A DNA stretch of 64,000 bases. Origin: Ailanthus altissimus (taxonomy: Eukaryota; Streptophyta; Magnoliopsida; Sapindales; Simaroubaceae). A model generated the notes under the pieces. It saw nothing but the letters and a program-made list of their open reading frames with translations, had not been told where the DNA came from and did not search any database. Positions 23,012-36,700 of this stretch are shown here, in pieces. Numbering within the stretch: the first letter of the stretch is position 1; the number at the start of each line of letters is the position of its first letter. Position numbers and translations under genes: made by a program. The stretch lies in NCBI GenBank assembly GCA_946807835.1, contig OX327683.1, forward strand, positions 34,903,001 to 34,967,000, in the 5' to 3' direction.

Positions 23012-25657
23012 ATGGCAGGGTGGTCGATGGTTGCTGATGGGTCTGTTTTAGATTGCCCCAAAACAACCTCAAATCGAAAGAAAATAGAGCCAAGCGGGTT
23101 CCGGGTCGACCTTGAACCGACTTTAAAAGAATCTGAAAAGTTCCGATGCTGTTTCGACCAATTTCTTCGAGTTTTTTTTGAAGAGATCTGCGCCAAAGAC
23201 AGCCACCGGCCTCTCCCTCCAATGCTTGGAGATGAGCAATCTGTTGATTTGTATAAACTTTTTTTGGTTGTGAGAGAGAGAGGTGGATACAACTACGTTT
23301 CAAAAGCTGGGTTGTGGGATTTAGTGGCCAAAGAGTCGGGGTTTGATTCGAGTGTTTCATCATCTTTGAAGTTAGTTTATGTTAAGTATTTGGATGCTTT
23401 TGAGAGATGGTTGAAGAGAGTTGCTGATGATAAAAAGGACACAAAATGTAAATTGAGTGATAGTGGCCTAAGTTTGAATGGTTGTTTGATGGAGTTAGGG
23501 GCGGAGTTTAAATTGTTTTTATCAGATTTGAAAAAGAGAGACAGCGTGTACCCACGTTTGCAAAATGTGAATACTGAGTTGAATTTTGTCACTGGTGTGA
23601 ATGGTTGTAAAAATGATGTTATTATGGTTGAATCTAACGGGAGTGAAAAATGTATTAATGATGAACTCTCTGTGCACATTGATTCGATGAAGAGAGCATC
23701 GGACTTTACAGAAATTGCAAAATTATGTGATGACGGTGAGGTACGGACTGCAATTGTGGATGTAGAAGGGGACAATAATGGCTTTGATGTTGAGGTTGAT
23801 TCATGTTCCCATGATGTTGATGTCGCGAAATGTGTATTGAATACATTGGGTTTTGGAAGAATGTTTAGTGATAGGGAGAAGCATGTGGTGGTGGAGTTGA
23901 AGGGAGATAAGAAGTGTGTTGACAGTGATAAAGAAGGTGCCATGATAGTGGATTCTAGTCTTTTTGAAGAAAAGAAAGAGAATTCTAGCCTTAAGAGAAA
24001 GCAGGAATCTATGTGCAAAATGTTGAGTTGGGTTTCTGGGATTGCCAAAGATCCATGTAATTCTGTGGTTGCTTCATTACCTGATAAGTCGAAATGGAAG
24101 TCTTATGGGAATCAGGAGTTATGGAAGCAGGTTTTATCTTATCGAGAAGCAGTTTTCTTGAAAAGACACATTGATTCAAATGGTGAACAATCTATTGAGC
24201 AGGTATGTGTCTGCTAAAACATGTTTCCAAGTCAATTGAAGCTATTATATATATTTATATGTTCACTCCCTGCCATTTTTATTTATTTACTTTTGCTGCT
24301 GGATTGCATCCATTCTGCATGCAGTATCTCATCCTGATTTATCACTTTTCCATGTAAGAATAATAAACTAAGGCTCTAGAAATGAAAATCTTAGTCATCT
24401 TTCCTGCATGAAATCAGATAAAAAAACTTGCCCTTTTCTTTGTGTGGGGAAGAGGTATTTTTGTTGGTAAATTACAGTTGTTCCTTGCTGCTAACTGAAA
24501 TGTAGAGAATATAAAATGAGATGTGTACTCACTAGTTTCCTGAGATATGGATTCAGTTTGTGCAATGAAACTGTTAGAGCTCATTGGTGTGGCCTAAATA
24601 AATGAATGTTTTTTCTCAATTGATTTGGCCATTAATTTAGGTTTTTCTCAAAGGTTTATCCTAACTTGTATTGAATTGTCTCAATTGTCACTGTAAATTG
24701 TACTATGTAGTTTGGATATGTTTAACAAATATGTTGTGTATATGTATTTAAATCCATTTTTATACATTTTATGAGTTGAATGAAGTTTTCATGTTTTAGA
24801 AAAATCAGAAGATGCACCCGTCATTGTATGATGATCAAATTGGAATCAGCTATAATCTCAGAGAGAGGTTAAGCAGCAGTAAGAAGACATGTCAAGCAGG
24901 GACTTCTTCAAAGTCATTCTCTTTGGGTGCCCAAAATGACTTGTGCAAGGGAGGGTTGGAAAACCATGATATCAAAGGATTGCTTCAAACCGTTGATCCC
25001 CCAACTCCAGAGTCAGTGTTTGATTATGATGTTGAAAAGCCAATTCCTGTGGGGCCAGGTTTTCAAGCTGAAGTACCAGAGTGGACTGGTGTGCCTTCTG
25101 AAAGTGACTTTAAGTGGTTGGGGACCCAAGTTTGGCCACTGCAGAAAGTAGAGCGCAAATTTTTTATTGAAAGGGATCCTATTGGAAAGGGAAGACAAGA
25201 TTCATGTGGTTGTCAAGTCCGGGGCTCTGTAGAATGTGTCAGATTTCACATTGCTGAGAAAAGGTACAGACTGAAACTTGAATTGGGTTCAGCCTTCCAT
25301 AGCTGGAAACTTGATAAGATGGGTGAAGAAGTTAGGCTTTCTTGGACTGAGGAAGAACGGAAGAGTTTTGAAGCTGTAGTGAGATTGAATCCTCCATCTC
25401 TTGATAAGTGTTTTTGGGACCAGATATTCAAGTTTTTTCGATACAAAAGCAGAGAGGAACTGGTGAGCTACTACTATAATGTTTTCCTTTTGCAGCGCAG
25501 AGCACAGCAGAATAGGTCTACTCCAGATAACATTGACAGTGATGATGATTGTGAATCAGATTCTGGAGTTGTAGCTCACAGTTTTGTGCATGAAATAGTG
25601 AAGTCGCCAAGTTCTATCTTCCATTCCCCCAATAAGAAGCATAAAAAATCCAGATAG
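23012..25657 (+). CDS. ARID, ELM2 and SANT domain nuclear protein
   Basis: Two coding exons, 23012-24202 and 24800-25657, join in phase (donor CAG|GTATGTG, acceptor TTTTAG) into a 682-residue protein. An ARID/BRIGHT DNA-binding domain lies at about 35-130 (LPPMLGDEQSVDLYKLF, then VRERGGYNYVSKAGLWDLVA). ELM2-like text is at about 478-495 (KPIPVGPGFQAEVPEWTG). A SANT/Myb-like segment is at about 573-635 (RLSWTEEERKSFEAVV to FWDQIFKFFRYKSREELVSYYY). The order ARID-ELM2-SANT matches the plant ARID1/ARID2 group (Arabidopsis At2g46040, At4g11400). ELM2-SANT pairs usually bind histone deacetylases, so recruitment of a repressive complex to AT-rich DNA is inferred. The middle (130-397) is low in conserved motifs. 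Which paralogue it is I cannot tell. Confidence 0.9.
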
Positions 25658-27260
25658 TATTTGAATACAGGAGAAAATGAAGCACTTTTGATAAGAGATG
25701 TAAAGTTTTGAAATTTTGTTCTTTGTTTTTGCTATTTTGGACAGTTATGTTTGGTTTGCCACTGAAAAAAACTATGAAAGTGGGAGAAGTGATTGAAAAT
25801 TGTCAATGAAGGATGAATTTTGGAGGCATAACTCTTGACAACTATAGTGGTGGAAGCAGCTGACTGTAAGCTCAAGCAACTTCTGTGCTGTTGAAGTGCT
25901 TTTGGTTGGTAGGTTTACAGTTTTCAGATATACTTTCTGTTCATTAATTGTATTTCCCAGCCTCACATACAACATTGCTTTGCATACTGGTGTCTTTTTT
26001 TTTTTTTTTTGGGTTTTTTGAAATGTTATTGGCAGCCTTAGGAACATAGTGAGAAGCCAACAGAGAGTAGAGCAGGCGGATAAAAAGCAGCACTATTCTA
26101 GAATTCAAATGTTGTACATTGACTTGCTATTATCAAAGTTTTTTAGCCTTCTAAAAGATTCTCTTAAACTGTCATCTGTCTATTTATAGGTAGGTACACG
26201 CCTACATACAGACTACACAAGATTGGGATTCTGACCGTAAGAAAATTCTATGGGGAAGAAACTAGTTTAACCACACAGGAAAATTCAACCCCCATCCTCG
26301 AAACGAGATTTTCCAGATTAAAATTGTGTAGTGTCTCATTTGCTTTGGTTGATCCATCTAGAGAAATTTGATTTGTCAGTAGCGTGTGTTTGGCACGTCT
26401 ATCCAATATCATATCTTTGATGGATTAACATATAGGTGCAAACGCCAGAAAAATAAATAGTCATCTAATATTAATGTACTAAAATGTAATAATTTAGAAA
26501 ATATCTTAAGGTGACGTAAAAGTAGCATAGCGTGAACGTGCAATTTGGAGCAAAAAAAAAAGGTCAGGAAATGTACTTGGAACATGCCCTGATTCTCAAA
26601 TGCAGGCTGTGGCGATGGAGTAAGGCAAAAACTTTTTTCTAGCGGCTGAAAATGCGTTTGGCCTCTGATTTGGCACAGAAAAAAGGGAGTCCTGAATATC
26701 TCCTCTATTCAAAGATCCTGATCTATGCCCACTTTTAGTTTTTACACTTACATACAACATACCCCACACACTTTGCCACTGCCACAGGTATTTGTCAAAT
26801 TGAAATCGAACGTTAAAAAGCCTTGCGGGGCAATTTACAATTTTCAATTGGCTCAAGTTGGATACTAAAATGGCTGGTGACTGATTAGGGTAATTATTAG
26901 GTCGGTGGAATCTTGAAAAGTATTTGTCAAATTGATGATGACGAATAATACAATCCGGGACCTCGTTGAAATTTTACTAATATATCTACATATTTAAAAT
27001 TGAGGAATCTTGGTGGTGTGGAAGTGGAATGCATGCAACTGATAATACTAAATTATTTAGGGACCCTCATTGAAATAACGTTGTTGCACTCACTGTTATT
27101 GTAAGCATTTGGTTTGTTATCATTATTTGTCCCAACCATTTTTGCGTCAACCTTGCTCACTCTTCTAACCCCTCTCTCTCTTCTATACTTCTCCTCTCCT
27201 CCTTTCTTGTAAGCCAAAAAGAGAAGACAATAGTTAAAAAGTTGAGAAAAAGGAAAAATC
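25658..27260. other. 3' region of the ARID gene and UBC promoter
   Basis: The first 400 bp or so probably hold the ARID 3' UTR. No other gene is visible. A CT-rich leader at 27160-27210 (TCTCTCTTCTATACTTCTCC) probably belongs to the UBC 5' UTR. Confidence 0.5.
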
Positions 27261-29887
27261 ATGTCTTCACCAAGCAAACGTCGAGAGATGGACTTGATGA
27301 AACTGTCAGAATTTACTAACCCTTTATTAATCTTTTCAATTATATTTCATTTTCTTTGAACATGTTCTATTGTTTTTTTTCTTTTTGAATGGGGTTTATG
27401 GTTTAACAGGATGATGAGTGATTACAAGGTGGAAATGATCAATGATGGCATGCAAGAGTTTTATGTGCAGTTTAATGGACCCAACGACAGTAAATCTTCA
27501 ATGCCCACATCTATATCTTTATTATCTATCTATCACCTCGAGTTTCTTTGTAGGATTTCTTGAGCTAGTTCTTGGAATTTTCTTTTTTGAGTCTGTGTTT
27601 ATTTTAGCTTTCTTTCTTGATTTAGCTACGTTGACAATACTGTGATCACTGTCTTCTTGATCTTGTAGACTTGCATCTTTAGATGTGCTTAACTTCATTT
27701 CTATTATGTTCTGCAGTTACCCTTTTTTTTTTGTTTTGGAAAAAAAAATTTCTATATCTTATGCAGTTTTAAGATTTCAGAATTTGTGTATTTTTTACTT
27801 CTAAACAGCATAATATTTGAGTTTGTTCTCGATTACCAATTTATCATTTCTTTCGGCCTTAACCATGGCGGCCTGGCAAATTTGTTAAATAATTGGCTAC
27901 TTGGGGGGCTCTTATAAACCGTAGATTTTTTGTTTATTGATTTTTCTCAATGGCTTTACTACTAAACTTGTTTGATAATAGGTATTTTTGGTTGTGAGAT
28001 CCTCAATGGCTTAATCATCTCGTTCTTGTCTTCTGTACTCTCTTTTTTACTTCCTATTCAGAGCTTTTCTAATAAATTTATTATGTTTCTTTCTAAAAAC
28101 AATGGCAGGTCCTTATCATGGAGGAGTGTGGAGGATAAGAGTTGGGCTGTCAGATGCTTATCCATATAAATCTCCCTCAATAGGCTTTGTCAATAAGATC
28201 TACCACCCAAACATTGATGAGATGTGAGTAATTAAATATTTTATAAATCTAAAATTTTCCATATTAGTAGTTCATTACATTTATCTGCTTAGTGAGGATG
28301 ATGTGCGAGTTTATGTATCTTGGTGCATATTAATTTCAGGTCAGGCTCAGTTTGTTTAGATGTTATTAATGAGACATGGAGCCCCATGTTTGGTAATAAT
28401 GTTTATTAGCTGAGATAATATTGAAGCTGCTTTCCGCTTGTGTTTAGAGCCATTTTCTGACACAAAGCATCCTTGTGATTCAGACCTGGTGAATGTGTTT
28501 GAAGTATTCCTGCCACAACTTCTTCTCTATCCCAATCCATCAAGCCCAATGAACAGTGAGGCTGCATCATTGCTGATGCGTGATCGAGCTGCTTATGAAC
28601 AACGAATTAAAGGTATTGGATACTTTTTCATTTTTCTAAAGCGGAATACTTTTTCATGTTTTCGTTGCTTCCTTTTGTTCTTAAAAGGTTTTGACTTAAT
28701 ATTCTGTTAGTTTTTGGGTTTCATGTGCTGTAAATTTGAAATACGATCTTTTTCCGATCATTATTATTCTCAAGAACATGAAAATTTTGGCCTGGACCAG
28801 CTAATCTGCTCGAAATGATACCTTAAAGTTGGATTTATTTTGAAAGAGTATGATGAGGTATTGTTTCTGGATTAAGTCCATATCCAGTCAACGTGTTCGT
28901 GATAGCAAAGAATGGAAAATTAAGGTAGCTCTTAAAAGTTGTATTATATCCCAAACTTGACTTAAGATCTTTTGGATTCAACAAGTAGAGTGGGCTGGAT
29001 CGCAGTACTCATAAGGAATGCTGATTGACTGAGTTATATTGGAATGATTCCTACAAAATTCCATGGATTCCTCAATCTAAGCTAAGTAACTTGTTTAGGA
29101 TGGATCTGAATGAATTTAGAAATGTTAACCCTGTAATTAATTTTAGGTCAGACTCAGTTTGTTTAGATGTTATTAATCAGACCTGAAATTAGCTTTAAGT
29201 GATGTCTATTTCAAGCTCATGATTTAATAATGAGTTCTCAAGTACATGGTTAATAGTACAAAATGACTTCCAACGGAATTACCTAATCTCAAATTAATGG
29301 GGCAACAAGCTAAATTCAAAATTTTCTGTGAACCACTTTCTCAAGAAAACCAATACTGGCGATATGCTGAGAAAGAGAAAACTGAGTCTCTTTCATAGAT
29401 GATATTATTGGGATTTTAGGTATGTGAAAATGAAGGACAAATGAGCTACTTATATTTGCAGACAGTAAGTACCATTGGACTTCCCAGGAGGTTGTTGTGC
29501 CATCCCAGGAGGATAGCCAAATGCTCTAGTTAAGCTTGATGGATATGGCTATTTCTTCAACGACTTTATATGTTTTGATAAACCCATTTGTGGCATCTGT
29601 TGTCTTCTCTAGTTTGAAACTTGTAGGAGTTCCACTGGTAAGGGAGATTGATATTCAATCATTTTATGAAGATGTAGTTTATGATTAACTCGTTGTTCAA
29701 TGAATAGTGTCTATGTTGCAATTATTTCAATATAATGCTGCTGTTTTTTCTTCCAGAGTATTGTGAGAAATATGCCAAGCCAGAAGATATACAAGCTGCT
29801 CCAGAAGAGAACTCTAGCGATGAAGAATTGAGTGACGATGAATATAATTATAGTGATGACGCCGGGGCAGGGAATGCTGACCCATAG
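27261..29887 (+). CDS. UBC: Ubiquitin-conjugating enzyme E2, UBC4/5/6 group
   Basis: Six coding exons, 27261-27304, 27410-27489, 28109-28223, 28340-28392, 28484-28612 and 29757-29887, give a 183-residue E2. It starts [20 protein letters not shown] and has the UBC fold throughout: [18 protein letters not shown] and the HPN motif in KIYHPNIDE. The active-site Cys is in [17 protein letters not shown] (about residue 85). The C-terminal tail is acidic ([16 protein letters not shown]). Length, N terminus and acidic tail match Arabidopsis UBC4, UBC5 and UBC6, which take ubiquitin from E1 and pass it to E3 ligases. All junctions keep frame with GT-AG borders; exon 3 ends inside the Met codon of DEM. 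Intron 5 (28613-29756) holds a decayed copy of exon 4. Expression and exact paralogue are unknown. Confidence 0.93.
29145..29186 (+). repeat. Relic duplicate of UBC exon 4 inside intron 5
   Basis: TTTTAG followed by GTCAGACTCAGTTTGTTTAG and GATGTTATTAATCAGACCTG repeats the acceptor and most of exon 4 (28340-28380), with a few changes. One change gives NQT, as in other UBC4/5/6 proteins, in place of NET here. The copy stops at TGA where TGG is expected and has no donor site, so it cannot be a normal exon. Confidence 0.85.
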
Positions 29888-30799
29888 TTATTCATTGTGT
29901 TTATGTACATCATGTTATTAACTTTGTCGGCAATCTCAACTTGCATATGAAAATAAAAATAATAGAACAAAGTGGAGTTCCAAACTGAATGCTGTATATG
30001 TTTACTGGGAAGGGGTAAAGGGTTTTACCGGCCTCCGTTAATTGGGTTTGTCAATGTACGTACCTTGCATTCCACGCTAAAAACCAACACATTTTCGTTT
30101 TAGTTTGAGAATAGGTTACGAGGCTAAACTAAAATGTACAAGATAGGGCCCAATAAAGGCTAGCCTAACATGTTCAAGGCAAGGCCCTATCAACGATCCA
30201 AACGTAAATCAACACAGCACATTTATAGGAAATCTTACCAAACAATTAAATTACCATAAGCTTCTTGGATATTTTAGCATCTCCAGTCGCTGGAAATGGG
30301 AAAATAGTATAAAAAAAAAATTGAAAAGTTGATGGTTTGCAGATGACAATCTTTAGAGGTTTGCTTAACATTTGACTCCGTGACAGTGACACAGCTCTCA
30401 ACACTTCTAATTGTTTAATGTAAATTACTAAACTATAATAGGATAAAGAGAAATCACATTGAGATAATGGCAACACTGCCACCACCTACTGGCAACAGCA
30501 AACTATAGGTTCAGGTTAGCATTCAGCTGATATATTCTCAACAGTCATAGATATTGAAAATTAAAATGAGGGGGAGACACAGGCAACTTAACCTGCAAGA
30601 TGCAGATATGAAACTACTGGATTCGAATAATGGAGGAATAGGTATAAAATGGAGAATCAGACCAACCCTATATTAACAGTATGGACTAACTGCACTTGTA
30701 CAGGCCTTTAAGGGGCTCCTTATACGCTGCACTTTGTACTCGGAGCAACATTTTTTCTTTTCATTACAACCACCCTACCCATCCTCCAGCATCAGCACA
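29888..30799. other. Convergent 3' regions of UBC and BRM
   Basis: The two genes face each other tail to tail. No other coding sequence is supported; the 79-residue minus frame at 30246-30485 has no recognisable domain. Confidence 0.5.
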
Positions 30800-33700
30800 T
30801 CATAAGAGACTTGGCCTTCTTTTACCAGCATCTGTCCTCAACCTCTTCACAGGATTTGCCCAACCAACATTCCCACTACCACCATTTGCTGGTTGAGCAG
30901 GCTGGTTGGCCCACCCATGCTGGTGGGTAGTTTGCTGAGTCTGTCGGCTATCCTTGGGGACTGAACCTGAACCTGGACCTGGACTTCTTATATTCCGTCC
31001 CAAGCTAGGAGGTGAGACAGGGCCAGTTGATCCAGTCCTTGGCTTCACCGCTGACTTTTCCCTGTCTTTTCTCTTCTTCTTGCAGATGACCAACTCCCCT
31101 GGATGTGGAGAATCATCAGGTTGACATTGCTCCCGACTACTGCCACTTCCACTTCCAAGCCTTGATTCCTTATGGGGTATATTCACTCTGATCTTTGTGT
31201 CTTCACCATGAGGAATTGATCCACGCTGCAGTGGCTTCTGGGGAGGGCTAGGGCCCAATTCCATCTCATTTATCATCCTGTGCCTCTTGCTCTGGCCAAT
31301 GGTAGTCTGCCTTGGGGAGGGAGCAGAGATAGATGTAGCTGCTGGACCAAAAAAGGAGAGTGCACTTCTGGCATCTCCGAAATCTGTATCTGGAAATGCA
31401 ATCTTCAAAATATCGAAAAACAGATCATGAACTTTCCTTGCTTCAGATCTAACCTGTAGAATATAATCATGTGTTAAAGATACAATTAAGAGGCTTGAAA
31501 TACCAACCCAAACCATTTAAATAACGGAAATGATCACAAATAACCCCTATCTTTAAACTCGTACTTTTTTTAGTCACAAAATTAAAATGCAATATTTAAT
31601 AGTCACAAAGTTCAAATTCAGATCATTTTACCCCTAAAGCATATTTTGCCTCTTCTCTCACAGTAGGCTATTCAAAAATTTCATCCAAAAAATTACTCAA
31701 AAGCACACTTTGAAAAATCCAAGCATAAGAACAAGTAGATTGAGTATTCGGACACCGACATTTTGAAGATTGAAAGTTTAAAAGACCAATTGAAAAGTGA
31801 AAATTCAAAAAATGAACGAAACAAAGGAAACCAGGGACACAGACTAGGTTGATCTCGTCCGGCCGCACAGCCTCTACAAGGCACAGGGAATTTTGGACTT
31901 CATCTTCATTCTTTATCCTCGATTTTTTTTTTCCCTGATTCACTGTATTTTTTTGCTGATACACTTTATTTCTTCTCCATTTCATCACAATACACTACCA
32001 TTATATTTCCATACTTATATTTTTATAAACTAAAAACAAAAGAATTCAAAATATATTGTTTATTCTTATTATATATACGAAACAACAAAAAATACAAGAA
32101 AGAATCATACAAATCATAGCTTTTTTGTAAATTGATTCACAAAATTGCTTGTTCTCAATCTATAAAGTATTTTTCAGATCTATTTAGACAATAACAACGA
32201 ATTTTTTTATTGATTTTGTAACTCAAACAACAAGTTTTTTTAGTTATATTATTAACAAGGGCAATTGTGTCCATTTATTATCTTCTTGGCTAATAAAAAT
32301 TAGCTAAATAATATTTTACTATAAAAGATTATGGCCTTTTTAAGGGGGCTATTAGTGAACATTTCGGTTTAAATAATGAGATTTTCTAAATGGTAAACCA
32401 AGAGAAACAGTACAAACTTAAGGAAATTTGAACTGTCAAGACATTCAGTAGTAAATCTAATTAATTTCTTTGATAAACGGCTGACCGCTGACTGCTGACT
32501 GCCCATAGCACTATAATACCAAATTTCTTTAATTTTCTCCAATTTTCTGACATGGCCGCAGACACATACAAAGGAATAAAGAAACATGAAAAAATGTCCT
32601 AATATCATATATCTGGCGGTCACAAACTTAAAAGGAAAAATATGATCTTCTAAATGGTAAACCAAGAGGACTTGATGAATAATACCATGCAAGACTGGGC
32701 TATCAAGTAACTTCCGAGATTTTATAGCCTTTAGGCTAAAAGTACAATAATGAAAGCTCCTATGAAACTGTATCAACAAAAATCATATTGCTAATATTGT
32801 TAGCACCATCTGTGTCAGTGCCAAATTACCTAATTTCAGGAAGGTTCGTTTTCAATAATGGTTTGGGCAGCTTGCAGCCAAAAAAAGGTGAAACTAGTCT
32901 CGAATTTACTTCTCTTTTTAAAATCATTTGTAGAAGATATCAACAACAGGCCAAACAAAGTTATAGAGGCTTAGAAGAACTTGACCATGCTTCCAATAAT
33001 CCCCTTATAAGAAAATAAGACAAGGATGCACCCATGAATTATTGCATCAGTGTTAAGTCACAAAGATGTGCAGAGTCAAGATGTGCGACCGTACCTCATG
33101 TGAAAAGCCATAAATTTGCATGGCACCCTTTAACATAAACTGCACATCGGACACCAGCTCCATCACTCCATTATACTCTAATCTGTCGACACGCTGATCA
33201 ATCTTCCGTAAATCCAAAAGATTAGTTCCGGCTCCACTCATGTAACCAGAATTTTCAATCCTCTTCCACAAATCTGTTAGCAGGGGTACAATATGATGTC
33301 CTTCTTTATCAATTCTCCTTTGAAGCTTACTAATTACATTCTTGCACTGCAGACACGAGAAAACTTTCAAGTCATTTCACAAACCGAAAAGCATAACCAG
33401 TAATATGTACTACAGCAACCACGATACGAAACAACAAATTCGAAAACAAATAGGTGTGAGAAAAAATCCCGATGTGCAGATTAACAAGGCTATAGCATTT
33501 CCACTGATTCAAAGAGACGGCAAGAGAGATCGAAGTGAATAAATCACATCTACTGAGTAGAAATAGAGAAGGCAGACGGATAGAAAACAATAGAAATCAA
33601 GACTCAGAGAAGCAAACTACACACAGGATACATCACTTCAAAAGCCAGAAAGTAGCAGAAATAAAGTACATACCCTCCTCTGAATGACGTCAGATATCTT

Positions 33701-36700
33701 GGCACCAAAATTTGAGGACCCACCGGCATTCATACTTTTCCCATCCCAACTCTCTTTGCAGTGATCAGCAGCATCTTCTGGAGGACCAGACTGGCAATTC
33801 AATCGACCAGATTTTGGTGAAGCACGCAACTTGGGGGAATTAGCTATTTTCCTTGAAGGTAAGTTCCGCCTGCTTTTAGAAGATGATTCACTTTGATCAT
33901 GTTTGAAGGAACTGGGTTCTCCATGTGTTTCAGTTCTTAACTGGGATTGATATTTATGGTCCATTTGAAATGGCAGGAGAGTTGAATCACCACGTTGAAG
34001 AGAAGGGGCCTCATTGCAAGACCTCTCCTCTTGCCTTTCAACAGTATGACGGGGTCGAACTCGAATACTACGCTTTCGTTTGATCTTGGGCTGCAACACC
34101 TGCTCATCTTCACCTCCATCACGATCATGAGTCCAACTTCCAGATTGCTGATGGTCCATGTGAGAATCTCCAGATACTGCAATCTCCCCTTCCTCTAAAT
34201 CATCTGGCTGTAAAAACAAACAAAACAGAAGTGAACAGATAGAATAATAAATTGATCCAATGAAAGCATCAATAAACAAACAGCAAGACATACCATCCTC
34301 TTTGGAAGAGAACCTGGCCTAGCTTCTAATGCAGAAAGAGAACCAAATTTCTGAGAAGAAACTGGAGATACTATCTGCGTCACTCTTCGGCTGTTCGAAG
34401 ATGAACCTGAAGAACCAGCTTCTTCAAGTACATGATTGTCTCTGGTGTTTTCTGAAGGCCGGGGACCATCTTCGTAAACTGGACCATCTTCTTCTGATTG
34501 GTCTTTATTAATTTGGGGCACCCCAACAGCACCACTGTATTCATCATCTTCAAACTCTCCAATTTCTCCCTCTTCTTCATGCACAGAATATCTATTCCTC
34601 TCATCAGAGCTTGCTTCAGAATATTCTCCATTTTCCTCATCTACTTCCTTGTAATTAGGATACTTTTTCCCTTTGGGCACCCTTTTTCTTTCAGCTTCCA
34701 TTTCACTGGATTCCATCCCAATATTGCTACCAAACAAAATATTCTTTGATGGTTTTTTAGATAAAGCAGTAATTGCAGTGTTCACTTCTTTTGTGCTGGC
34801 TCGAAGCCACTTTGGCACTTGGTCATACCTTGTCATCTCCTCAATCCAATTAAACTCTTCATCCATTTGATCAAACAATTCCACTTCATCTTCACTCCTA
34901 GCAATCATCCGATTTACCTCCTGCAGTGATGGAACATCATGAACAGTTTCTTGATATCTTTCCTCATCGTGCAATAATGTCTCCAAAGTCATACGTCTCT
35001 CTTCATGGGTTGTTCTCTGGTCAAAACGTCCAGCATTGATGACCTCATCAGCCATGTCAATCTTATACTGCTGAATGTTCTTCCTTATGAGGCTCTCAAT
35101 GGATCCCATATATCGATCCTTACCAGCAAGGTCATCCTCTAAATCAACTGTCCCTCCACTTCTTAATTCATCCTCTTTTTGATGACTGGAAATTTTGTCA
35201 ACAACTGCTTCCATGTAAATGACCTTAACTTCTCTTTTCTGTCCAATGCGGTGAGCTCTGGCAACTGCTTGTTCCTCATTTTTTGGGTTTGGATCAGGAT
35301 CGTATATGATGACCGTATCAGCAGACTGAAGATTTAGACCACGCCCAGCAGCTCGAATACTAAGCAGGAATATAAAGCAGTCTGAATCATGGCTATTGAA
35401 GTCTACAATAGCTGATTCACGATCTTCTAAGCTAGTAGTTCCATCAATTCGTCTATACACAAGTTTCCGCCATTGCAAATATTCCTCCACGATATCAAGG
35501 AGTTTTGTCATGGTGCTAAATAGCAGTACTCGATGCCCTGTTCTCTGAAGTTTTATGAGGATCCTATCCAGGATCCACAACTTCCCACACGATCTTACAA
35601 GAAAATCTTTAGATAAGTCGTTATAATATGGATAATTAAGCAAGGGATGGTTGCAAGCTTTACGAAGCTCCATACACCTGTTATTAAGAGTTTTATACAC
35701 CTTAGCCTGGTATATAGGATTTTTTTGAACCCTGCGCATTTCATCTTCAGGATCAACTCGAAGAGTACCAGTGGATTTGATCCAATCATAAGTAGCACTC
35801 TGAATAGCTGACATTCTACATCTTAAAACTATGGAAACCTGCAGTCCATGAATGGTATAAGATATCAGGCTTTCAAAAAGACAACCAACTGGGATTGCTG
35901 TAATAGCATACCTTGGGTGGAAGGGAACCTTCGACATCTTCAACGCGCCGTCTGAGCATAAAGGGCTCCAAAATTTGATGAAGTCTATGGATAATGATGA
36001 CCTTCTTTTCAGTCTCAAGCCAGTCATCCTCTGCATTATGCGTAGGACCTTCCTTTTGAAATGGTTGTGAGAACCAATCATTAAATGCTTTCTTATTATC
36101 AAACACTTCAGGAAGAAGTAGATTTAAGAGGGACCAAAGTTCCTTTAAATCATTCTGCAAAACAAAACTATATATATTGAGTTCCAAGAAAATTATATCC
36201 AAATAGACCAGATCTTTAAGCAAAAGTAAAAAATTTCATTAAAAAATTTCAAAATAACAAATATAGAATAGAAGCATTATTTTTCTCACTAATGTAAACT
36301 TTTTCAATAAGTCACTTCAAAACCATCCACATCTTTTCCAAAGTTATTTGAGTATAGACACACTACGGAACACAACCATGGAACTATTTTGCATAAACAC
36401 ACCAAGAAATAACATCCCAAACTCTAATTTTTAATATCATCCCATGTGCTTCAGAAAGATAAATTAATAACAGAAACTGGATCCAACAAAGAGTCAAACG
36501 GAACTAAGTTACAGTCACCAAAAAGGACTCCACCAGAACTATGGAGTTACATGCCTGTAACAAAAAAAAGACCTCAAACCTTTTTCAGAGAAAGGTGCAA
36601 CAACAGCAAACAACTACAGAAGTAGTGAAGTTTGATCCAGGTCCTCTCAACCCTTGATCAATAATATATAAAACCAATTCCATTCCTAACATGAGTTGAC

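Noticed and set aside
31668..31988. 106-residue minus-strand frame
   Set aside because: It lies within the MULE-type element in a BRM intron and has no transposase or other domain.
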